A DNA stretch of 64,000 nt from Fusarium oxysporum f. sp. lycopersici 4287 (taxonomy: Eukaryota > Ascomycota > Sordariomycetes > Hypocreales > Nectriaceae), in the NCBI RefSeq assembly GCF_000149955.1, contig NW_017264848.1, forward strand, positions 122,229 through 186,228, written 5' to 3'. A program made the position numbers and the translations under genes. A model generated the notes under the pieces. The model searched no databases and was not told the DNA's origin. It saw nothing but the letters and a program-made list of their open reading frames with translations. Each line of letters starts with the position of its first letter. Position 1 is the first letter of the stretch. This document shows positions 1 to 11,450 of the stretch, one piece after another.

Positions 1-172
1 CATTTCAATGCGTCAGAGAAGGAGATCATAAATCTAGTAATCGGAGGTGCCGTCGTTGTCGGCCCTTCAGAGTTCAAACGTCTTGTTGCAGCTATCACAC
101 CACTTCTGGAACGGACCAAACTTGGAATCGCAGATTTGGTCGAGGACGACAAGAGCAGGGACATAGGACGTG
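1..172 (+). CDS. TcA-like gene, 5' fragment (partial exon)
   Basis: Frame 1 is open from the first base and encodes about 57 residues of helix-forming, charged protein, ending in an Asp/Glu-rich stretch just before the rRNA-like DNA starts. The reading continues into the rRNA segment and stops at about 207. The text is coding in character, and coding resumes after the rRNA segment, so this is probably the upstream part of the same exon. The true start lies upstream of the window. Confidence 0.6.
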
Positions 173-336
173 TGGTCCTATTTTGTTGGTTTCTAGGAGC
201 GCAGTAATAATTAATGCGGACAGTGGGGGGCATCAGTATTCAATTGTCAGAGCTGAAATTCTTGGATTTATTGAAGACTAACTACTGCGAAAGCATTTCA
301 CAAGGATGTTTTCATTAATCAGGAACGAAAGTTAGG
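173..336 (+). rRNA. Partial nuclear 18S (SSU) rRNA fragment inserted in TcA-like gene
   Basis: About 164 bp match the central part of fungal 18S rRNA. The match begins at the conserved GGTCCTATTTTGTTGG block and runs through CATCAGTATTCAATTGTCAG, GAAATTCTTGGATTTATTG and CTAACTACTGCGAAAGC to AACGAAAGTTAGG. It is on the sense strand. I count roughly nine differences from the sequence I expect, several at highly conserved positions such as AGAGCTG for AGAGGTG and CATTTCACAAGG for CATTTGCCAAGG. It is therefore an old non-functional copy. No other rRNA sequence flanks it; both sides are toxin-gene coding sequence in different frames. Confidence 0.9.
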
Positions 337-337
337 T

Positions 338-2191
338 GAGTCCCTGGAGAAAGCACTTCAAACTGCCATAGACGAGAACCTCATTGACACTATGGATGCC
401 AACACATTCGCCGCTGCCATTTCTAGCTTGAGAGCTTGTGGAGCTCAGTTGGCTATCAAGACACCACCTGACTCATCAGGTAGTTCAGTGCCGACGCCTC
501 TAGGAGCATTACTCACTGCGACGTTGCCTAAGCCTAGTTCTTTCATCGCAGAGCTTTCCAAGTTTGATGGAAATACTGAATCTTTCTGGAACTCCGTTAG
601 AGAAAATCCGGATCTCAAGGACAAAGCTGGCAACCTGCAATTCAACGTACAAGTTGGAATTGCGACTATGACACATATGCCGCTTGTCCAGGAACTCACA
701 AGGCGCCAAGCAGCTGGACAGATCAAGGACTTCTCCGACCTTGTGAAATATAAGCAGAGTGATTGGCTGCAACTCGTCAAGCAATCCAATATTGGTGTTC
801 CTAGCTCAGTACCCGGAGACGGAGCAGAGTTGCAAGCCAATAACTATGCTAAGGGGATGGTAAATCTCCTTGAGGATACTTTCCCCACCAAATTTATCAG
901 CAGGAGGCTGGCGGACCCCGATGATGACGAAGTACATTCGGTTCTGGATGGTAAGGCCCAGATACAGACTTTCTTACAGAAGAACCCTAAGTTCGAGATG
1001 ACGACTATGCGGCTTGCAGACTTTGTGGCCGCTAACCCGGATTCGCTGAAGGGAATCGATAACCCCGATCTTTTGAAATTGCAACTGTCGAAAGTCCAGC
1101 GCATCTACGCCATTGCTCCTCGATACACGCAAATGCGAACACTCTTGGCGAACGACGTAACCTCAGCTATGCAAATCTCAAGAATGGGACGCAATATGTT
1201 CCTCAACTCGTTCAGTTCAAGATTTGACAGCATGTCAGATGCGATAGGCGTGTTTGAAAAAGCGCGCCAGAATCACGCAGCCGCAATCAACCTGTGGACA
1301 AACTTTAGCTCTAAATGGAGAGTCCCCAAACTGCCTAACTGGCTGCCGTGGTGGATCGATACTGCTCCTGCTCAGAAGGCTATCCCGGATTGGGAAACCC
1401 TCTTTGGGTCCGTTGACTCGTGTTCATGCGACGATTGCAGCTCCATGACCGGCCCTACTGCGTACTATGTCGATATCCTGCATTTCTTGCAAAACAGGCT
1501 GCTGATTGATGACACGAAGACTATTCGAGACAAGAACGGCAAAATTACTTCAGTCATTTGGCAACAGTACATGAAACCAAATGAGGAACGAGCCTTCAAA
1601 AATGCCAAAGATATTTTGTTTGAACGGCGCGCAGACCTTGGAATGATCCAATTGACTTGTGAAAACATGAAGACTCCTGTGCCCTACATTGATCTTACTC
1701 TCGAGATTCTAGAGAACTACATTAGTCCGGTGCAAGGTTTCGCGCCATTCGACCTACCAGTTTCTGCGGCGAGGGCTTTGGATAACCAAGATCTGGCAAC
1801 GTTGGCACCCCTCCTCCAACCGCACCTACCGGTTCCGTTATCCGACCATGCCGTGGTCAACGTCCTTGTTACCGGCCATTCATGGGCAATAGATGAACCG
1901 GCTTACACCTACTTCTTCGACAATATTAACAACACTATCCACGCTGGATCTCGAAGTCGACAGACCAGGGGTCCGCCTGCCGAACTTGCGGCCAATCCCC
2001 AGTATGTTAATGCAAATGCCTACGACCAGGTGTCCAAAGAAGTGTATCCGTTGGATCTCCCGTTCGATTTGTGGATGGAAACGGTGAGAACGTATCTAGC
2101 TCACGTAGACGTCCGCCGTTATGAAATCATGGAAACATTCTCGACTGCCGATCGTTCACAGATAATTTCCGATCCAAGAACATTTATGTGA
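338..2191 (+). CDS. TcA-like N-terminal segment (VRP1-like region)
   Basis: The open frame starts inside the rRNA segment (stop at 272-274). Homologous coding probably begins near 338, before the first ATG at 392. Its C-terminal half has the Cys-rich FGS-x-DxCxCDxC signature followed by a Tyr-Val-Asp-rich helix, typical of the VRP1-like N-terminal part of TcA proteins. The frame ends at TGA 2189-2191. The protein plainly continues in the next frame, so this is a segment and not a separate 599-residue gene. No intron consensus lies near the end. Confidence 0.8.
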   Translation, partial: ESLEKALQTAIDENLIDTMDANTFAAAISSLRACGAQLAIKTPPDSSGSSVPTPLGALLTATLPKPSSFIAELSKFDGNTESFWNSVRENPDLKDKAGNLQFNVQVGIATMTHMPLVQELTRRQAAGQIKDFSDLVKYKQSDWLQLVKQSNIGVPSSVPGDGAELQANNYAKGMVNLLEDTFPTKFISRRLADPDDDEVHSVLDGKAQIQTFLQKNPKFEMTTMRLADFVAANPDSLKGIDNPDLLKLQLSKVQRIYAIAPRYTQMRTLLANDVTSAMQISRMGRNMFLNSFSSRFDSMSDAIGVFEKARQNHAAAINLWTNFSSKWRVPKLPNWLPWWIDTAPAQKAIPDWETLFGSVDSCSCDDCSSMTGPTAYYVDILHFLQNRLLIDDTKTIRDKNGKITSVIWQQYMKPNEERAFKNAKDILFERRADLGMIQLTCENMKTPVPYIDLTLEILENYISPVQGFAPFDLPVSAARALDNQDLATLAPLLQPHLPVPLSDHAVVNVLVTGHSWAIDEPAYTYFFDNINNTIHAGSRSRQTRGPPAELAANPQYVNANAYDQVSKEVYPLDLPFDLWMETVRTYLAHVDVRRYEIMETFSTADRSQIISDPRTFM

Positions 2192-5100
2192 AAGAACATC
2201 TAGGTCTCACAGCATCCGAGACAAACATCATACTCGGTGTTTCCGGTTCCTCCGGCGCACCCTTTACCGATTACTGGAGACTCTTCGGCTTCGCAAAAAA
2301 GAATTTGGATGCGAGCACCTCTATTCCCGATCCCGCCAACAAGTTTCATATGATTCAGACTGGCGATTGGTTTTCTGTAGTAACAGGTAGAGTGGATGTA
2401 TTTCTCCAACAAACTCGTATCACTTATTCGGAACTTCTCAATTGTCTGGAGATTGGATTTGTCCTCGACTCGGAATCGCGATTGAACATCGTCGCCGTCG
2501 AAGGCGCTCCAGTCGATACATGCACCTTGAGTCAGCTTCGTCTCGCTGAGGCTGGGGATGGGTCTCTGTTCAACCTAATCAGAATGATACGGCTACAGCG
2601 TAAACTTGACGGGTGGTCGTTGATAGATGTTGCGAGAGCTATGGGCTCGAAACTACTTCCATCAGACACAGACTCCTTTAGGAAAATCCTATTACGGATC
2701 TCCTGCATAAAACGAATCTCTGATGGGTTGGGGATTCCTGTCGATCAGATCCTTGCATTCTGGCAACCACTGGAAAGATCAAGTTACAGAGATCACGTCG
2801 TTGACGACGATGATTTGCCAGCCCCTGGCAGTCAGTACGAACGGATCTTTCGCAACAAAACAATCAGCACCCGTGGCGATTTCATCCTGCCCAAAGATCC
2901 TTCAAAGCTGGCTGGAACCCTCCGTGAGAATTTACCCATTATCAGTGCATCTCTGAACATCAGTACATCTGATATGAACCTGTTGTTGAAAGATCCAAAT
3001 ATTGTGCCTGATGATAACTTGAATTTAGATAACCTCTCCAGTCTCTTTCGGCATGTGACCCTCATGCAGGCGCTGGATTTGATCGCAAAAGACTACATTA
3101 CAATCCTTCAGCTCATGGCCGTCAAGCCATTTGAGTCTCCTCAGGCTACCGTGGCCATTATTGAACGAGTACAGCGACTAGGAAACTCTCCGTTTTCGCT
3201 TGCCCAGGTGGACTATATATTGAGAAATCGCACCCGGCCCGATGAAGATATCCGCATGCCAGATGATACTTTGGTGATTATCCTGGCAGATATCCGTTCA
3301 AATCTGCAGCAAGTGGCCATTGATCAAACATACTCGGATGATATCGATGACAAGAAGGGAGACATCACCAAGAAAAAGCTTTCTTTGCTTAATTGGGATG
3401 CCACTGTTGTTGCCACAGCAATCGGCATCATAACCAATTCGCAATCCTATGAGACGGCGCTTGAGCAACCACTTCCTTCGAATTTGATTTTTCCGGATAG
3501 CCTGGGAGAGGCTTTGAGTTACAACGAGGACACATTGAGATTAACCTTCTCACGGATCATGAGTGAAGATGAGAAAACCACTTTGAAAGGGCTTGCTAAT
3601 GCCACTCCCGACTTCATCAATGCAGTAGATCGGCTCTCGTTGATGCCTAGCTTGTTCTTTACTCGAAACTTGCGTACTTATTCCGTTCCACTATTTTCGG
3701 TACCCCTGACAAGCATTCCTGCTGGAGTAAGCATCCCCACGGCTCTATCAAAGAAGGTCTATTGGGATAGTGCAACCACCAAACTGTACTCAGTTGGCGC
3801 TTTGCATGATGCCGAGCGCCAGGCCCTCATCGCCGGTGTTTCTGATACAGCATACAAGCAAATCATTCAAGACCTGTACGATGCGCCCTTGAATTGGAGT
3901 CCGGCGAATGGCGATGCATTTTTGGATGATTCCGATATATCCTTCATAGTGGATACGACAAATGGCGCCAGTACATCACAACGATTCTTGAGGGTCCTCA
4001 AGAAGCTACTCCCTTACCTTCTTGAGAGCCTAAGCAACCAAGCGATCCAGCAGAAACTCGGCCAGGCAATGGGTCTTACAATACGACTTATCGATCCCCT
4101 CCTGTCGCATTATCTTCATATTTCAGCTATGACCTTGAACGATCTTTTCCGGGACCCTTCGTACGCTGCTAGCAACAAGCTCATTCCTGTCACTCCTACT
4201 AGATTCCCTGCCCAGTTTCAGGCTCTGAGACTGCTTGAAAAGGTGGTGATGATAGTCGCGGGATTCAAATTGGGCGTTGATGAATTGAACTGGTTGTTCA
4301 CATTTCGCTCGCAGACAAATGACCCGGCCGCTGCTTGGCTGAACATCGAACAACTTCCTTTAGAGTTTTCGGATCAGTTTGTACCGGATTTCCCAGGATG
4401 GGAGCGTCTGGTTGCTGTCATCCGAGTGCGAGATTCCTTCCCCAATGGAAAAGATATTTTAAACTTCATGTGGACTGCGTCACGGTCTACTCAAACGGCA
4501 AAACCGGAGTTTCTGACATCGCTCGCAGGGCTGACCTTATGGGACGTGGAGGCTCTCAAGGCGCTTGATGGTCCCACTGGATTGAACTTTACCTTCCCAC
4601 GAGCATATCAGGACGAAACTGCTCTTTTGAAGATAGCTGCAGCCCTGAGCTTGGTGAGGAAGATTGGCTCCACTGTCTCCGATGCTATACTTCTTGCCGG
4701 GTCTTCGGTTACCCAGACAGCGGCCCGGGCGGTCAGGCAAGCTGTAAAGTCCAAGTATGATCAGGACACATGGAATACGGTCGCGAGACCACTGCAGAAT
4801 ATTCTTCGAGAGAAGCAGAGAGCAGCTCTCGTCTCGTATACCCTCACACACCCAGATCGAAGCCAGCGCAAGACGTGGCACACTCCAGCCGATATATCTG
4901 CTTTCTTCCTTATCGATGTTGAGCAAGGCCCTTGTGCATTTAGCTCCCGAATCAAGCAGGCGATTGGGTCCGTTCAGACATTTGTCCAGCGCTGCCTCCT
5001 CAATCTAGAAACTGAGGTCATCGCAGACACCGAAGTAGACGATGGATGGGTGGAGTGGGAATCATATCTGAAGTCTATCCTCTTGGCATCAGCCAACAGG

Positions 5101-7918
5101 GAGATATTGAGCTATCCCGAAAACTACCTGGAATCTCCCTTCCGGGACGACAAAACGCCCTTCTTCAAGGACTTCGAAAACCAGCTTCTCCAGAATCCGG
5201 TCACAAAAGATACTGCTGAGCAGGCGATCATGCAATACCTAGACAATCTTGACGTCGTGGCACATTTGCATGTTCTCACCTGCTACCATCAGAAAGAAGG
5301 AATCAGTGGCACAGCCACTGCCATTGATATCCTTCACATCTTTGCTCGGACTCGAAGTGTTCCGTTCAGGTATTTCTATGCCAAGAGATTAAATGACAGC
5401 ACGTGGACGCCTTGGGAGAAACTCAACGTGGATATCTCCGGGGAGCATCTCATTCCCGTTGTTTGGAATCGGAGGCTACATCTTTTCTGGGGATTGTTCA
5501 CCGTCAGACAGCCGTCCCAAGACTCAATCAAGATGCCAAAGCCCAATGAAAGCATCCCAGCATCTCCAACTTACGTGGATGTTCAGTTAGCTTGGAGTGA
5601 GCTCAGGGCAGGAAACTGGACCCCGAAGCAAATCACCGACAAAGTTGCTGTACTTTGGAAGAGCGATGCGAATCCCGATATGGCTCAGGACTTCAACAAT
5701 TGGTACACATTCCGATTCTCCATCGACAAGAATGACAACTCCTTGACCATCTCTTGCGTTACTGCTACCTACAAGCCCGCCAAACTAGGGTATTTCAAGT
5801 TCCTCGACCTAAAAGGCATCGTCGCTGTCACAACTGTAACGCGAGGTGGAAGACATCACAGAGCGTCACCAATCCGGATCCCGCGCGGAACGAGGGAATA
5901 TGCTATGACATTCAAGGGCTACCAGAAACAGGTCTGGTTTCCAGATGGGTCAGCTGACCGGAACGTTCTGATGACAAACCCCGGAGATGAGTACACTCTC
6001 GTCTTTGACCCGCAATATACCGATCCGTCGGTGGATCCGGTCTTCATTTATCAGCATGATCAGAGAACATATTTTGTGCAAAGACAAAACCGCTTCATAT
6101 GGTTCAACCCACGGGACTACCTCTCTGTGCCCAATCTTGTCCACCCGGGCCTGCTGGAGGGCGGTTTGCTTGGTCGTTACGTTGCTCCGTCCCCTAGTCC
6201 TATAATAAGTCAAACTTTACCGAATCCTTCAGTTGTTGGGTCATCAAGGTTTCTTGCCAGTGGGCCTTTCGAAGGCGAACCGCCTCCAGCACTCGATGAT
6301 GTTGGAGAAGTAGTAAAATTCCCGGGTCTTTCATTGCGCAAAAGCTCTAGCCGATTCCTTGGTGGAGAGATAGACGCTGGGCTTGGGTCCCTCGATCTAT
6401 CACATCTGGCAATACCGATTTCGACTATCCGGTTTGGGTCTTCCTTCCAAATGTCTCCCATTTATCATCCTATGGTGACGGATTTCATACAGACCTTGAA
6501 CCGTGACGGGTTGGACGGCTTGTATCAGCGGCCGCTTCAGTTGTCCCTGAAATCTACCTTCAGTGCTACATACCAGCCCGTGGCAGGGTACTTTGACGTG
6601 TCAAAGTATCCGGTTGAAGATGTTGATTTCTTGAGCGGAAGCATGCCTTCGCTGTACAATTGGGAGCTGTTCTTGTATATTCCTATGATGATTGCTGGGC
6701 AGCTTAGTACCAACCAGAAATTTCGCGACGCGCAAAGATGGTACCACTACATTTTCAATCCCACGGACACTTCTTCGCTCTCTCCACCCAACCGGTTTTG
6801 GCAGATGGGCCTCTTCTTCAATACCAGCAAGGATACATACGCCAATGAGACTTTGCCAAAGATCATGGAGTATCTAGCTAAACGGGGAAGCAATGTCCAG
6901 TTGACAAGTGAGGAGAACAAGATTGCCGCTGCCCTGGAAAAAGACGTATACGAATGGAGGAAGAATCCTTTCAATCCATTCCTTGTCGCAAGGTCCCGCA
7001 CAGTTGCTACTCAGAAGTGGGTGGTCATGAAGTACCTTGACAATCTCATTGCGTGGGGCGACCAACTCTTCCGTCAAGACTCGATTGAGGCTATCAACGA
7101 GGCTACACAGCTATATATCCTCGCCGCCGAGATTCTGGGAGAACGACCGGCTACGATCCCTCCTCGCGTAACCCCTGCCATCCAAACTTTCAACTCGATA
7201 TCCGGCTCATTAAACGAACTGTCAAACCCCTTGGTCCCCATCGAGGAGATGGTATCTGCTGTGAATACTCAAAAGCTCACACATATCTACCCCGGCCACC
7301 GGCCATCCCCAGCTCCACCCACAATGCTTTACTTCTGCGTTCCGAACAACCCGAAATTGCTCGGCTATTGGGATACCGTCGCAGATCGACTCTTCAAGAT
7401 TAGGAACTGCATGAATCTGCAAGGAATTGTTCGCGAGCTGGCTTTGTTTCAGCCGCCTCTTGATCCTGCTATGCTGGTTCGGGCTGCTGCGTCAGGTGTC
7501 GACCTTAGCAGCGCCATGAGCGACATGAACGTTCCTCTTTCTCAATACCGCTATCCAACCCTGGCAGCTAAAGCAACCGAGCTTGTAGCCCACGTGAAGG
7601 AATTGGGAAGGAACTTCTTGGATGCGTTGGAAAAGCGGGATCAGAATGCAATGTCTCTTTTGCAGACACAGAATGACCTCGACTTGCTCGACAAGGTAAC
7701 GGCTGTTAAGGAGAGTGCAGTCGACGATGCGAAGTACGGCTATGAGATACTGGACAAGGGACTCGCCATAGCGACAGCGAAGAAGGATTACTTCACAGAC
7801 CGCGATCTGATGAACACGTGGGAAGAGTTACATATGGTGCTGGAGTTAGCTAGTACTGTTATGGATTTGGCTGAAAGTGGAGCTCAGCCTGTATCCGCAG
7901 TTATGCATCTTATCCCAG
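2188..7918 (+). CDS. TcA-like central segment (ABC-toxin N and neuraminidase-like regions)
   Basis: This is a 1911-codon stretch that begins in frame with no ATG (first codon GTG) because it is the continuation of the preceding segment after a one-base frame change. The ABC-toxin N-terminal region lies at about 4790-5010 (a conserved region around Lys-Gln-Arg-Ala-Ala-Leu). The neuraminidase-like region follows at about 5230-6200 (Trp-Asn-Arg-Arg-Leu-His-Leu-Phe-Trp block). The 3' end carries the helical start of the pore-forming region. The last codon is split by the intron at 7919-7966. The family is normally 2300-2500 residues in total, which the segments together match. Confidence 0.88.
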
Positions 7919-7966
7919 GTCAGTGTCTTTCTTGTTATGAAGATTAACGTTAACAATCTCTATCAG
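7919..7966 (+). other. 48-nt spliceosomal intron of TcA-like gene
   Basis: The donor is GTCAGT, a TTAAC branch-like site lies at 7944-7948 and again at 7950-7954, and the acceptor is TATCAG. Removal keeps the frame between the two long coding segments (phase 1). The 48-nt length is typical for fungi. A eukaryotic intron shows that the gene has been processed as a nuclear fungal gene and is not bacterial contamination. Confidence 0.9.
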
Positions 7967-9552
7967 ATGCTAAGTTGGGTGCCCCTACAAGTATCGGCAT
8001 CACCCTTGGAGGTCCCGGGTTAGCGAATTCTGCTTCCAAGTTCGGCACATTCATGGGAAAGCTTGGCGGCTTAATCAAACACGCAAGTTCCATGGCTGCC
8101 TCGATGGGAAGTTTCAACCAGAGGAAGGACGAATGGGACCACCAAGCAGATATTGCTGCGAAAGAGATTGCTCAGATCAATGTCCAAAAAGATGCAGCGA
8201 ACCTTCGATGGGAAATCGCGAAGAAGGAGTTGGCGAACCACAAAACGCAAATCGAAAATATGAAGAAAGTGAACGATCTCATGCATAACAAATTCTCGAA
8301 TATTGAGCTGTACGAATGGATGATTTCGCAGCTTGCATCGGCGTATTTCCAGGGATACCAGATGGCATACGATGCTGCCAAGCGAGCTGAGAGAGCTTTC
8401 ATGCAAGAGGTCGGCGTTGAGAATCCTAATTACATTCGCTTTGGTGCTTGGGACAGTCTGAAGAAGGGCTTGCTAGCAGGTGACCAACTTCATCAAGACT
8501 TGTTGCGGTTGGAATCCGCATATCTGGAGCAAAACAAGCGCGAGTACGAAATTACGCAGAATATCTCTCTTGCCCAAATCGATCCGCTGGCCCTGATGCA
8601 GTTGCGTTCTAGCGGAGAATGTTTTTTCAAATTTTCAGAGGCGTGCTTCGATATCAGCTACCCAGGGCATTACATGCGCCGACTAAAAACTGTAGGAGTC
8701 ACAATGCCCAGCATCGTAGGTCCATACACGTCGGTTAGCGCCACTTTGTCGCTTCTGAAGAGCTCCACTCGTATTAGCGCTCTGGCAAAAGACAAGTATA
8801 CCCGACGGGACAACGACACACGATTCCGCGACAACTATGAGCAATTCGATTCCATCTGTACCAGTACGGGAATTAATGACCACGGGCTTTTCGACATCAG
8901 CCTTCGAGACGACCGGTATCTGCCTTTCGAATATGCCGGAGCCATATCGAGCTGGCGTCTCACGCTGCCGAAGAAATTCCGCCAATTCGACTACGACACC
9001 ATCACCGATGTCATCTTCCAAGTCCGCTACACGGCGCGCGAAGGCGGCGAGGTCTTGAAAGCCATCGTGGAGACCGAGCTTTCGCAACGCACCCTCGATG
9101 CAGTTCAGATGGCCGAGGGCCAAACGGGGATGGGCAGGCTGTTCCAGCTGCGCCGAGATTTTCCAGATGACTTCTACCGACTGACCCGACCGTCGAGACA
9201 AGATGCGCCGCAGGAGATGACGCTGAAGTTGACATTGCAGCACCTCCCGTATATGTTCGTCGCAGCCAAGGGCATCACCGCGACGAAAGCAGCTATTTTT
9301 GTACGCGTGCGCGACGAGTATGTTGATGATGTCACGGTGGACAAGCTTCTTGTGTCTCTGCGACCGAAAGGAACTGATAGGGGCGATGGACTGACGCTGC
9401 CGCTTTGGAATGGATTAAGGAGAGGCTCGGCAGATATTAAGAGAGCTTGGGGCGAATTGACGTTAACGGTGTGGCTCGCGGGAGAACAGAAGTTGCCGCA
9501 GGATGCGCTGGAGGATGTCTTGATCGTGGTTTATTATTCGGCGAAGTGGTGA
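7967..9552 (+). CDS. TcA-like C-terminal segment (coiled coil and TcB-binding region)
   Basis: The segment has 527 codons plus a stop. It begins with a Gly-rich turn, then a long charged coiled coil (about 8100-8420) ending in a Tyr-rich helix, as in the TcA channel region. The C-terminal TcB-binding signature is present at about 8650-8760: a Tyr-Pro-Gly-His-Tyr motif, then Val-Gly-Pro-Tyr-Thr-Ser-Val. The end at 9552 matches the usual family end. The frame has no further lesions. Confidence 0.88.
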
Positions 9553-10912
9553 TTGTGAGACTTCGAGGCTTCAACTAGTAATTGTTGTGGAGAAATGGAG
9601 TCGGAGGTAACTTTATGCGATTACAGTGTCAAGGTCACTAACCGGATTGGGTGTAACGAAAGAGTAAACTTGACTTGCAAATAGCGTGCTAGCGCTTCCT
9701 CATGTATGCGGAGCCAGTCGGCAGGGCATAGAGAGGCAGCGGGTCAGGGCAACGCCGATATAGTTATGCCAAGCGAGGTGTGGCAGGAATCATGTAGAGA
9801 AAACCCTAGTCTTTCTCTTATTATCATTTGTCGTGTAACTCGAATTGTTGCCTACCCCCCGTTCACTCTCACGTATGACTCTACCTCCGGCCTATTTCCA
9901 TGAATCCATTCCATAACGACACCTTTCGTCCGTGCGCGCGACCCCCGCCAACCTTTATGAAATTACAAACTTTGTAACTGTGTACGCTGATTGGGCCCTG
10001 GAGCTGATAAACCCTACTGTACCAATTACCTCCCGTATCAGGTCCTGATACACGATTTGATGGTCCGTGCCCTTTGGTATTAGGGTCTGTAACCCCTGTC
10101 ACATTTCACTTTAATCGATCAATTGAATTGAACTTGAAAACGGTCGCAACGCTGGAAATTAAATTTTCTAATACGAATAGTATTAGTATAATATATCCTC
10201 GATGTAATGAATCGATGCATCTAGCCAAATTGTATTTTACGGATGAAAATTGGGGGGCACAACGAATCCGTTTGGGTTAAATGGATTTGATGTGTCTGTT
10301 CATTAGCGTGGTTTTTTTTTATATGGAAGTACAAATGGATTTAATATCGAATCCGCCACGCAGCTAGGATAGGCTATGCAAGAAAACATTCGACGACTTG
10401 CTGGCTTGATGAATCCTCGAGATATTGCACTTTGAACCTAAAGGCAGACGAAATTAACACTAGCAATTAAAGGCGGCATTGATTTTCATCATTTAATAGG
10501 GTTCCACCATAGCTCCGCGAACCCTGAAAGCGTGCACGGACGAAAAGAATGTATTACGACGCAACTCTAGGGAAATTGGAGAGACGTCTAGCGTGCACGA
10601 ACCAGAACATGTGCATTGCGTCGCAATGTTCGCGGTAATCATTGTAGTAGGTGATTTTTCGGGACAACGTCGGAGAATCTGAAGGTCGTCCGGGTTGGCA
10701 CGGACGAAAATTAGAACAATGCGGCGGGATTTAGTTCAACCTTTGTACAGTAGTAGTAGGCGTATCCTCCCGGGCGGAATAAATTCATTCATTCATTCAT
10801 TCATTCATGCAAAGTGGGCCAGATAAACGGACTCTACTACAGTCGATGAGAGCATTGGTTACTAGGCTTATATTTAGCATTTCAATGTAGTGACACAATC
10901 TTCTCATGGCCT
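9553..10912. other. Intergenic region without recognisable gene
   Basis: I see no supported coding sequence, only short chance ORFs. It contains a perfect hairpin with 7-bp arms at 10168-10186 (CTAATAC/GTATTAG), a CATTGC-GTC-GCAATG palindrome at 10613-10627, and two copies of GCACGGACGAAAA near 10534 and 10699. An ATTC microsatellite sits at 10783-10808. Confidence 0.6.
10783..10808. repeat. (ATTC)n microsatellite
   Basis: About six and a half perfect copies of ATTC in a row, lying about 100 bp downstream of the NLR-like gene, which is transcribed leftwards. Confidence 0.95.
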
Positions 10913-11450
10913 TTAGCTGAGGCTGCTTGGAGCGCGTTGCCATAGAGGTCTCGTTAGTGCGCTAGTGTCTGCTCCCTCATCTAACAGCAGTCGTACAATC
11001 TCTTTGTGCCCAAAAAATGAAGCAGCTTGGAGAGCGTTGTTGTAGTCGCCGCCTTGTGCGTTGACCTTTGAATGCTTATCCAATAGCAGCCGTACAACCT
11101 CTTTATGGCCTCTAGCTGAGGCTGCTTGGAGAGCGGTGCCGTAGTAGCCGCCCTGCATGTTAAAGTCCGCTCCCTCAGTCAACAGAAGCCGCACAATCTC
11201 TTTATGGCCTTTAGCTGAGGCTGCTTGGAGAGCGGTGCCATAGTCGCCGCCCTGCGTGTTGACATCTGCTCCCTCGTCTAACAACAGCCGCACAATCTCT
11301 TTGTGACCTCCATATGAGGCTGCATAAAGAGCGGTGCCGTAGAGGCCGCTTCGTGCGTTGATGTCCGCATTCTTATCTAACAGCAGTCGCACAATCTCTT
11401 TATAGCCTTCAGCTGAGGCTGCTTGGAGAGCGGTGCCATAGCGGCCGCCT
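10913..11450 (-). repeat. Tandem 99-bp ankyrin repeat array
   Basis: Five clear units plus a broken terminal one, each 99 bp (33 residues). They share the DNA text for Gly-Thr-Ala-Leu-Gln-Ala-Ala-Ser and Lys-Glu-Ile-Val-Arg-Leu-Leu-Leu with few changes. Differences cluster at the residues between the shared blocks. Near-identical units in fungal NLR genes are known to expand and contract. The last unit runs into TAA at 10913 after a frame change. Confidence 0.85.

Larger units (their letters stand above)
1..9552 (+). pseudogene. Tc toxin subunit A-like gene, interrupted; 5' end outside window
   Basis: The whole span is one homologue of bacterial TcA, the pore-forming, receptor-binding subunit of insecticidal toxin complexes. 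Coding pieces follow in order: 1-172 (frame 1), 338-2188 (frame 2), 2188-7918 (frame 1), then 7967-9552 after an intron. The domain order is that of TcA: VRP1-like N-terminal part, ABC-toxin N region, neuraminidase-like region, coiled coil, C-terminal TcB-binding region. Two lesions are visible: an 18S rRNA fragment at 173-336, and a one-base frame break between about 2165 and 2190 with no splice signals. No TcB or TcC partner gene lies in the window. TcA-like genes in fungi are usually explained by transfer from bacteria, which is inference here. The frame break could be a sequencing error, but the rRNA fragment could not. Confidence 0.85.

Noticed and set aside
2188..2190. GTG start giving an independent 1919-residue gene
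   Set aside because: The protein is collinear with the preceding segment in the same family; a one-base frame break explains it better.
8683..9243. 186-codon minus-strand ORF opposite the TcA-like C-terminus
   Set aside because: Antisense shadow of a conserved coding region with no domain of its own.
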